Positions 57,201 through 64,000 of a DNA stretch of 64,000 nucleotides are shown piece after piece. The notes under the pieces are model-generated. The model saw only the letters and a program-made list of their open reading frames with translations, was not told the origin of the DNA and did no database searches. The stretch comes from Ariolimax columbianus (lineage: Eukaryota > Mollusca > Gastropoda > Stylommatophora > Arionidae): the NCBI GenBank assembly GCA_036924085.1, contig JAVGWX010000009.1, forward strand, positions 58,630,331-58,694,330, given 5' to 3'. Every line of letters starts with the position of its first letter. The first letter of the stretch is position 1. Both the position numbers and the translations under genes were made by a program.

Positions 57201-58146
57201 ACGAAAACCTACTTGGAGGCAGGACATATTTCCAGAGGTGGTAGAAAATATACCAGGTATTGCAAACAAAAACTGCCAGACCGAAAAAGAAAGGAGAGAC
57301 ACTACCCTAAGCTTCATAACGAAAAGCTACCCAAGCATGGACTGGACCCATGCATACACCGACGGTTCTGTAACAAACACTACACAGAACGGAGGGGCAG
57401 GAGCATTCCTGAACCTACCAAATGGCAGAAAAATAACACTGTCATTCGCTACTGGTAAGTACACAAGCAATTTCAGAGCGGAGGCAGAGGCACTGAGGGC
57501 GGCAGTGGAAGAAATGGCAACACACAGTGAAAATGAGAGCCACATAGTCTTGTTGACAGATGCTCTCGCCGTAGTCACAGCGCTAAAAAGCCAGAAAAAC
57601 ACTGAGCTTAATGACTTAAGAGCAGCACTCTGCAAACTGTGCCAGCTGTCCGCACCAAAAAGGGTAGTGGTACAGTGGGTTCCGTCACACTGCAACATCC
57701 AAGGCAACGAGGAGGCAGACAGACTGGCAAAAGAAGGTGCAAGGCTACCACAAACAGATACCAGTATGACGTACGAAGAGTCAAAACGGCTTATCAAAGC
57801 CAGGTACATTACCAAATGGGAAACCGAACATACTGGTTACACCAAAAACGATGCCTATTACCAGTTGAACCGAAGAGAGCAGGTCGTTGTCTTCAGACTT
57901 CGCACTGGCCACAATAGACTGAGGTACCACCTATTCAACAAATTGAAGATAGGGTGTACCGACGAATGCCCGTGCGGTACTGGTAAAATGACTACTGAAC
58001 ATCTGCTGCAGAACTGCCCGACATACGGGGATCAGAGAGAGCAGATGTGGCCATTGCCAGTGGAACTGCAAGACAAGCTCTATGGTAGTGGCGAGAGTCT
58101 CAGGACGACCGCCGCTTTTTTCGAAAAAATAATGGTTGCTGTCTGA
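54241..58146 (+). CDS. LINE polyprotein: endonuclease, reverse transcriptase, RNase H (copy B)
   Basis: An intact 1301-residue ORF. Endonuclease at residues 78-292: QETH 111-114, GDFNSH 204-209, SDHRP 281-285. Reverse transcriptase about 520-880: GYRPISLLS 582-590, DLEKAFDKVW 654-663, GVPQGGVLSPTLF 710-722, FADD 742-745. Thumb/linker to about 1030. RNase H: YTDGS 1039-1043, RAEAEAL about 1079-1085, TDAL 1106-1109, EEAD 1157-1160. Zinc knuckle CPCG...EHLLQNC 1243-1259. All catalytic residues seem present. About 98% identical to copy A. The protein acts in cis on its RNA: it nicks target DNA and copies the RNA from the 3' tail. The stop is followed by only CTGTGTACGC before the AAG tail, so any 3' recognition signal must lie in coding sequence or the tail. 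Confidence 0.95.
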   Translation: MHGAASLTKQCNVNHSMMAQPIRKTYGAHPEETRQAAIAPGPTPRRGPPLTTGGHPPMCRGVKAHGYGETTIGQNIKTLRILQWNAEGVINKKLSLTHHLHEGKIDVACIQETHLNNNHKFSIRGYQTFRLDREGHKGGVLILTRNSIPSSAVPVNHTGQAEIVGVDIMAQETKLRIFNMYGPPNRDLSLSSMEVRDSNCIVVGDFNSHSERWGYSDTDSRGDEVEDWEIDANLSLINRPEDSPSFYSRTWHTTSTPDLAFSTQDIHYKIDRQVLNQLAGSDHRPIRLTIDMEVGPQETKPLPRWNYKRADWDRFAILTDGLCETINTRNTKMKPMVESLSKAIMQAATETIPRGARKNYKPYWNDELQKVEDAVTNARNMAEREKSVEANIALKAAAAKYKHTLKQTARESWKNKTESLNLDKEGNKLWKLVRAMNDETPSNKQITIKQGENLITGKKAANAFVDHYARANHIEVPADKHTDISEELKGHENINTAPEEHMMAKLTMREMEEAMRTLKRRKSPGKDGITNEMLMGLGQTAKEKLLSVLNQSWKRGIVPQAWKDAILVPVPKTGKDKTDPNGYRPISLLSCVGKLMERMINTRLTWHLEEKRILIPQQAGFRQHRSTEDQVILIAQEIEDAYQAQKHTVAVWVDLEKAFDKVWKDGLRVKLRRSDVCGKMYKWINHYLKQRTARVQVQGQMSKKVTLEQGVPQGGVLSPTLFLVYINDITENIPRRVHSSMFADDLAMWTSEKNLTIARNRMQTALTSLEEWANSWLVKINEEKTTCTIFSLSLKPQSTKLSLNGKILQPNDNPTYLGVTFDRRMTWKSQIERNRMKARERMAIMRKLAGTSWGADEGILKKLYTGRVRPVLEYGIAAWTTAAKANFDKVNKLQNQAMRIITGGMKSTPIVELEKITKLQSMTDRRDCRAQLQSEKLRRLTDHPMYQRLNNLGTGKLKRRNFAEIAKAKMHEDPINALTTPKPITTVRKPTWRQDIFPEVVENIPGIANKNCQTEKERRDTTLSFITKSYPSMDWTHAYTDGSVTNTTQNGGAGAFLNLPNGRKITLSFATGKYTSNFRAEAEALRAAVEEMATHSENESHIVLLTDALAVVTALKSQKNTELNDLRAALCKLCQLSAPKRVVVQWVPSHCNIQGNEEADRLAKEGARLPQTDTSMTYEESKRLIKARYITKWETEHTGYTKNDAYYQLNRREQVVVFRLRTGHNRLRYHLFNKLKIGCTDECPCGTGKMTTEHLLQNCPTYGDQREQMWPLPVELQDKLYGSGESLRTTAAFFEKIMVAV

Positions 58147-58172
58147 CTGTGTACGCAGAAGAAGAAGAAGAA

Positions 58173-58184
58173 GTATCGTTTGTA
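58173..58184 (+). repeat. 12-bp target-site duplication, 3' copy
   Basis: GTATCGTTTGTA, directly after the AAG tail (one G could belong to either). Confidence 0.88.
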
Positions 58185-58309
58185 TATATGAATTGTTAAG
58201 TGCCTAGACTGATGTATACATTGTACATCGTAGGTACAAGAACGCTACCTTGCCTCAGATCAATATTTTTGATAATTTTTGTAATTAATGTTAAACAATG
58301 GATTTACGT

Positions 58310-58388
58310 ATATATGCAATTAGTGTTGGAGTGTCTACATTAACATATATGTGAAAGTAGGGTTACAATGTATAAATAAGTTTCAGTT
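58310..58388 (+). repeat. AT-rich satellite, short outlying block
   Basis: Contains ATGCAATTAGTGTTGGAGTG and GTTACAATGTATAAATAAG, the same motif as the large array at 60270-61640. Confidence 0.65.
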
Positions 58389-58389
58389 C

Positions 58390-59560
58390 AGTTCAGTTGC
58401 CATCTCCGCACCGAAGGTCGGCTGCAATGGATCTCCAGTGTATTCTATATCTTGAAGTAATTGTGCAATATGAGAGGCTTTTTCCAGTTTATCTCCTGAT
58501 GTTATTTACCCAATTAAAACGTTGTCTGCCTTTTGAACAACTGCCTTCCACCATACCCTCCAGTATGGTCTTCAACAAGGAGGTATGTCTTGTTATATGA
58601 TCAAAATAACGTGAAAACTCTGACTTCGGCCATTGTATTTTCACTCCCAACTTTGTAAATACCTCCACATTTGTTTTTTTCTCTTTCCAAGAAATGTGAC
58701 CCAATCGTTTATAAACCCATATTTCGAAGGCTTCAATACTCTTTTCCAACTTGTTATCCATTGTGAATGTTTATGTCCCATAAAGTAGTGACGAGTATAC
58801 ATAACACCTGACAATTCTCATTTTCAAATGCTGATTTATCAGTTTGGATGTCAGTATGTATCGCATGTTGTCGAATACCATCTTAGCCATACCTATTCTT
58901 TTTCTGATTCCTTTTTCGCAGTTGCCTTCTCCCGTTATTATAAGACCTAGGTAGGAGAAACTCTGTACCTGCTAAAGTAGTTTACCTTTTATTTTTATCT
59001 GCACACATGGTTTCCTGTCACTTTTTCCAATTATCATAGTCTTTGTTTTTTAAAATGTTTATGTCTAATCGAAACTCTTGACTTTTTGTGTTTATTGTTG
59101 TCACACGCTACTGTAATTCTTGCTCATTTTTTGCCATCGAAACTGTATCATCCGCATATCTTAGATTGTTCATTGCCACTCCTCCAATGACAAGCCCTGG
59201 CATCCCCTCTATCTGTGTATGTATTTGTTCTGTGTAAATATTAAAAAGACAAGGGGAAAATACACATCCCTGTCACACTCCTCTTTTCACATCTATACTT
59301 AGAGAGCATAACTTGCTTGATTTTACTGTAGCAGTTTGTTCCCAGTACAGATTACAGAGCAGTGTTTTGTCTTTACCATCTAGACCTATTTCTTGGAGAC
59401 CATTTAATTAATGTGTTTATGTTGAACTCTGTCAAAAGTCTTCTGGTAGTCTATAAAGCAAATATAAATGTCATTATGTATTTATGTCAGAGTTGGCGAA
59501 CAGAAAATTGCTTCCCTTGTCCCGTGAAACTAAATAATATAGTAAAATATATAATATTAT
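58390..59560 (-). pseudogene. Decayed RTE/CR1-like LINE
   Basis: The minus-strand end reads MDNKLEKSIEAFEIWVYKRLGHISWKEKKTN with ITRHTSLLKTILEGMVEGS and a GRQRFNW tail, the typical C-terminus. Upstream, broken RT readings (VTGMCIFPLSF, a remnant of the GVRQGC..SP.LF motif, near 59250) extend to about 59460. It lies within the AT-rich satellite. Confidence 0.75.
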
Positions 59561-59579
59561 AGTATATATATATAATACA

Positions 59580-59665
59580 GTACGAGGGTTATTTAGTTTT
59601 ATAGTGTGTAAATCAAAATAATTGTGCAATTAATATTACAGCGTATAAATAAAAGTTTAGTTTAG
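59580..59665 (+). repeat. AT-rich satellite, short block
   Basis: TTATTTAGTTTTATAGTGTG and GCGTATAAATAAAAGTTTAG, units of the same satellite, between two insertions. Confidence 0.65.
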
Positions 59666-59984
59666 TTTAGTCGAAGAATCAACGCCATTGCACACGATTT
59701 TACCTAAACGTGCTCCTTTCTTCTCCATATGTTCAAAGAATCTCAGCACAATACACGCACTCTGTAGCACTGGCGAAGATCCCTTAATAGATTGGGCAGA
59801 TTTTTAACATGATTTTGAATTCTGTCTGGGCAGCGGCTGTTAGCCTACTATTTTTTTTAATTTCCAACTGCCGAGGGATTTTTGACATTTATATATCATC
59901 GCGCGTGAGAAAATACCGGTCTGCACCGGGGTATGGACCCACGGCCGACGTCTTCCCTCGAGATCACTCAGTCCCAAGTATAAA
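59666..59984. other. No recognisable feature
   Basis: Nothing supported. Confidence 0.35.
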
Positions 59985-60264
59985 TAAAAGTCCGCAGTCC
60001 ATCGTAGATGATGATGGCGTAATTTATTTTTGCTAGCGCTATTTTTAGTAAGGATTAACTTCCCTTCTTGTTATCCTCACTCTGTCGTCCCGTGCCGCCC
60101 GATCCCAGTGGCACGTCAAGGACAAGACGACTAGTGAGTGACTACGAGATGCAGGGGACTCCACATCAAGGACCCGTGAAAAAGCCGGCGAAGTCCGGAG
60201 TTGAACCCACATCACCTGATCACGAAGCCAGCGGCTTAACCATTTCGCCACGGAATCCCGTGTA
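59985..60264 (-). repeat. tRNA-derived SINE (type 2), inverted copy
   Basis: Minus strand: A box (TGGCGAAATGGTT) and B box (GGTTCAACTCC), then the same body as 17258-17520 through GTTAATCCTTACTAAAAATA to TCTACGATGGAC. It sits in the AT satellite. Confidence 0.85.
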
Positions 60265-60269
60265 ATTAT

Positions 60270-61650
60270 TAAGTTTATAAATAAAAGTCTAAGTGTAATT
60301 AGTGTTACAATTCTATAAATACAAGTATGTATGTTATTTAGTGTTAATGGATATAAATACAAGTCTATATTTAATGTGCGTTAAAGTGTGTAAATAAATT
60401 AGACGTCCATTTAATGTTACAATGTATAAATGCACGTTTGTGTATAATTACTGTTACAGTGTATTAAAAAGTATATCTGTGTTATTTAGTATTAAAGTGT
60501 ATAAATTAAAGTATGTGCAATTAATGTTACAATGCATAAATAAAAGTATGCATTTATTGCTAAAGTGAATACAAATGCGTATGTGTCAATAGTGATACAA
60601 GTATAAACACAAATATATGTATAACTGATGTTTAAGAGTATAAATAAAGTTATATATATAATAAGTGTTAAAATGCATAAATAAATTATATGTGTAATGA
60701 ATGTTACAATGTATAAAGACAAGAATATGTGTTATTTAGCGTTGCAATATGTAAATTAAAGTATATATGTAATTATTGTTGAAGTATATACATAAAATAT
60801 ATCTGCGATTTAATATTATAATTTCTGAAAAACGTATATGCGTGTTATTTAGATTTAATGTGTATAAATCAAAGCATATGTATAAATAATTTTACTATTA
60901 AAAAGTAGTATGTGTAAAAAAAACCAATTTTTTCAAGTGTAATTGTTGTTAATATTTTTTAATATAGTATTTGAACAACTAGTGCTAAAGTGTAAACAAA
61001 TATTTATGTGTATTTAGTGTTAACATATAAATAAAATATATGTGTAATTACTGTTGCGATATATAAAAACAAATATGTGTAACTAATGTTTCAATGTATA
61101 AGTAAAAGTATGTGTAATTAGCGTTAAAGTGCATAGATGGAAGTCTGCGTGTAATTAGTGTTAAAGTGTACAAAAAAAATTTTGTGTAATTAATATTACA
61201 TTCTGTAAATAAATGCACATGTAAATAGTGTTACAATTTTAGTGTTACAATTAATAAAGTAGTGTGTGTAATTATTGTTAAAGTGTACACATAAAATATA
61301 TTTGCAATTAGTCTTTAAGTGTATAAATCAAATAAGTGTAATTAATGTTACTATGTATAAATACAAATATATGTGTAATTAATTTACAATGTATAAGTAA
61401 AAGTATGTGTAATTGGTATTTAAGTGATTAAATATAAGTCTGCGTATAATTAGTGTTAAAAATGCGTCAGTAAATTATGAGTATTAATGTGACAATATAT
61501 AAATACAAGTAATCGAGTAATGGGTAAATAGTGTTTAAATGTATAAAATATGTGCAAGTGACATTAAAATCTATAAAATTGTACTTGTAACTATTACTAA
61601 AATGTGCAAGTCTGTTTGCAACAGAAGTATAAATGTTTATTTACAGCCAC
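60270..61650 (+). repeat. Long degenerate AT-rich satellite (about 35-bp unit)
   Basis: Dozens of copies of a loose unit, GTGTAATTAGTGTTAAAGTG followed by TATAAATAAAAGTAT, with frequent substitutions. It is the same family as the short blocks at 58310 and 59580, so the LINE at 58390-59560 and the SINE inserted into it. Confidence 0.92.
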
Positions 61651-61654
61651 CGTA

Positions 61655-62394
61655 TAAATATTGAATAGTACACCTGTATTTAACTTTGAGTTGAATTAAG
61701 CTCAAGAAAGTCATGTACACGCTGAATTTTATTAATATGTAAAGTACGTTATCTTTCCATATGTTTTACTTGTATTTAGAGTTCGCGAGTGAGAGTAAGA
61801 TAGCGAGAAGAAGAGAAACAGAGATGCTAAGAGAGAGAGAGAGTTGGAAAAAGGGGGTGGTGGTGTGAAATGAGACAATAAAAACACTGACCTATGGGAA
61901 TGCACTCGCTCGATGAATTCTCTCAGTGATCCGATCTTTGACTCTATATATAACTATATAACTGGGATAGGTGATAATTTACAACTGCTGTACATTCTAT
62001 TACATGAACACAAATAAATGAATTCTGTTCCAAGATTAATACCACTGCTTGTATTTCTGATCTGTGCATTTATTGATTGTTGTTCGTACGCATGCGCAAA
62101 ACAGAAGCTCCTCCCCTAGTCGGTGGCAGGATAGGGGAATAGCAATTGCCGGGAAACACAAAGAGAACGTTGATAGCATAATTGGTAAATAAAACCATTC
62201 CTTGAGATGTGAACAACCTTTATCTCACTGAAGAAATTATTGAAGCGATACGATGCTGGTTTATTTCAAAGAAATTCACAGAAAGAGAAAATGTTGATTA
62301 TTTCGTAACCAAGGTCAATATCAACAGAAACACATTGCGATGATTATGAAGAATTGAAAGATCAGGGTCATTGGAAGAGAGAGCCCTGTCGTAG
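61655..62394. other. No recognisable feature
   Basis: A short GAGA run near 61832-61842. Otherwise nothing supported. Confidence 0.4.
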
Positions 62395-62551
62395 ATAGAT
62401 GTGTCGAACCGAAAGGTGCAAATAGTGCAGCGAAGCTGTAAACTAGCGACACAACACATTCCTTTCTCCGGACAACATCTTGCTACTTGCAAAGCCCTAT
62501 TAAGACTTTGGTAGTGGGAGATTGAGAATGAACGCAGCAGCAGAAGAAGAA

Positions 62552-62586
<35 letters not shown>

Positions 62587-62620
62587 AAGAGAGAGAGAGA
62601 GAGAGAGAAAGTTGGAACAA
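62395..62620 (+). repeat. Family C repeat 3' end plus GA microsatellite
   Basis: TGTCGAACCGAAAGGTGCAA through ACACAACACATTCCTTTCTC and GGAGATTGAGAATGAACGCA, then an AAG tail and a (GA)n run at 62555-62610. Confidence 0.8.
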
Positions 62621-62624
62621 TTCT

Positions 62625-64000
62625 TGCAAGCCAAATAAAGAAAATGGGTTTGTTCACACAACTAGACTGCCTGTAAACAATCCAGTAGATCGAGGATATA
62701 ATAACAGACAGTTTGGCTTAAAAGGAAGAGGAAACTAAAGAAATATATGCATTGGTGGTGTTAAAAAAACACAAAAACATAGGTTTCATCGGTTGTGGAA
62801 AATGAAGGGTACCAAAATGTTATCGATCTCAAAAAAAAAAAAAAAAGATCAAACAAAAGTATTAGTGCACAATACAGGAATGTCATAGGTGACTACTGAA
62901 GATCAGTTGGCGTGGGTCTGTTTACCCCATTCTGTAGAAGCTATATAAGACAAGACAAATAAAAGGAGACTTCTACACCTGAAGACAAAATACGAGAGAA
63001 GTGGTCATACAATCAACAAACATGGCTTCTGAACCAGGTCACTTGTAGCAAACATAACTACCTAAAAATATATACGTATTTTAATTTGGTAATTTTTGAG
63101 AAACAAACATAGACATCTCAGATTTGACAAGGCGTTATTAGATCTGAAAAAAAACCTAAAACTAACCTAAAGTTAGCCTAAAAAAACTCTCGACTACCCC
63201 AGCAATTGGAAAAGTCGAATTAATAGTTTAACAAAAAGTTAGATCTGCTGCCCTAGTTCTAGTGAGATTCACGTAATTATCAACATCGGTGATATATTGA
63301 CACACAAAAAGGTCACTCACAAATTTAAAATAAGTGACGCGTTGTCGTAGCTTTCTTCACATCCAGAGGGTGCTGATGAAGGTTGACCGCGGTCCTCCAG
63401 GCGGTTGTGCTATGCTTGGCTTCATCTAGGTGTTGCTCACTACTACGGAGATCACGTCGATTCCTCATATCGTTAGCCAGACTGTCGTGAAAACAGATGG
63501 TTTCCAGGAAGGGTTGCGTGGAAGCCGAGGCGAGGGTCTTGGCCAATATATTTTGCCTGACCCTAACATGTCTGATCAATATAATTTTGCCTGACAAGAC
63601 ATTGGTCTTCCTTCCCATACCCAGTTAACAGTCTGAAGATGACTTGTTTTCTAGTTAAAGCTTTAGAGTTGTATTCTTTCCGGAAGTAGGAGTGTAGATA
63701 CGACTATTTTCCCTATAAGTTTATTTTAATTACGGTCCTGGTCTCCTTATGCTCGAGGTTCAGTTACATTTGTGAGGCAGCTTCTCCCTAATTTACTAAT
63801 CTGCAGCTTCATTGCTCTCGATATTGCACTTGGAGCGGATTCATTGGCGTTTTGCTGAGATATGACAAAAGAGAACAAACGCTGCTCGAGATATTTATGT
63901 TGTTTTTGAGCTGATATTAATGCAAACGAGACAGTAATCATTACTACTATATTTTCCTGGTGGAAATCTTCATCTTGGGTTGCAAGCTCAGCAGCAGCCT
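62625..64000. other. No recognisable feature
   Basis: An A run at 62831-62846. The open reading at 63325-63618 (minus) starts in a small direct repeat (GTCAGGCAAAAT twice) and has no recognised domain. Confidence 0.35.

Larger units (their letters stand above)
50794..58173 (+). mobile_element. Composite rDNA-LINE retroelement, copy B
   Basis: A 7380-bp unit: 5' spacer 50794-51428, 18S 5' part 51429-52668, leader 52669-54240, ORF 54241-58146, 10-nt 3' UTR and AAG tail (58157-58173). A 12-bp TSD flanks the whole, so rDNA sequence and LINE moved together. It is in inverted orientation to copy A, with 16.7 kb between them. It has landed beside an AT-rich satellite (58310 onward). Confidence 0.9.

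Noticed and set aside
51429..58173. A functional rDNA unit at either composite
   Set aside because: 18S ends after 1240 nt, no ITS, 5.8S or 28S follows, and TSDs enclose the whole unit.
26775..58173. Copies A and B as one segmental inverted duplication
   Set aside because: Flanks differ completely and each copy has its own TSD, so independent insertion fits better.
63325..63618. A real gene on the minus strand
   Set aside because: It starts in a short direct repeat, has no recognised domain and no clear splice signals.

Overview
This is animal nuclear DNA that is mostly transposable elements. The 18S rRNA sequence is clearly metazoan and looks molluscan, probably a heterobranch gastropod; I judge that from recall of 18S sequences, not from a search. 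There are no operons, bacterial signals or compact gene arrays. Only one stretch looks like a host protein-coding gene: a 2.3-kb exon on the minus strand (11903-14228) with good splice signals at both ends, encoding a long disordered protein that I do not recognise. Nearly everything else I can identify is a LINE (non-LTR retrotransposon), a SINE, a mariner remnant or a tandem repeat.

The striking part is a pair of long, young composite elements in opposite orientation. Copy A is at 26775-34131 (minus) and copy B at 50794-58173 (plus). In transcription order each holds about 630 nt of apparent 5' external transcribed spacer, the first 1240 nt of 18S rRNA, a 1.6-kb leader with two further diverged copies of a 60-bp piece of 18S plus repeated small hairpins, one intact ORF of about 1300 aa (endonuclease, reverse transcriptase, RNase H, CCHC-like zinc knuckle), a 10-nt 3' UTR and an (AAG)n tail. 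Both copies start at the same nucleotide. Copy B is flanked by a 12-bp target-site duplication (TSD). Copy A is flanked by a perfect-looking 717-bp direct duplication of its target, an older CR1-like LINE. The ribosomal part therefore lies inside the mobilised unit: it looks like a Pol I pre-rRNA/LINE read-through transcript that was reverse transcribed and inserted whole, at least twice. Neither copy is a working rDNA unit, because 18S stops in the helix 31 region and there is no 5.8S or 28S.

Two ordinary 5'-truncated copies of the same LINE family (8062-8697 and 17768-18363) have clean 10-bp and 11-bp TSDs, so the family also inserts outside rDNA. A more diverged relative lies at 11035-11868.

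Layout: 1-5.1 kb, a SINE and degenerate LINEs (one with an in-frame 51-bp minisatellite in its RT); 5.1-10.6 kb, CR1-like 3' ends, tandem repeats, a mariner remnant and LINE pieces; 11-14.2 kb, the host exon with an antisense LINE relative in the following intron; 15-24 kb, four LINE remnants; 24.6-25.1 kb, GA/GATA microsatellite; 25.2-37.8 kb, a CR1-like LINE split by composite A; 37.8-50.7 kb, SINEs, satellites, a mariner remnant and sequence I cannot assign; 50.8-58.2 kb, composite B; 58.2-61.6 kb, an AT-rich satellite carrying a LINE remnant and a SINE; 61.6-64 kb, nothing recognisable apart from one repeat 3' end.
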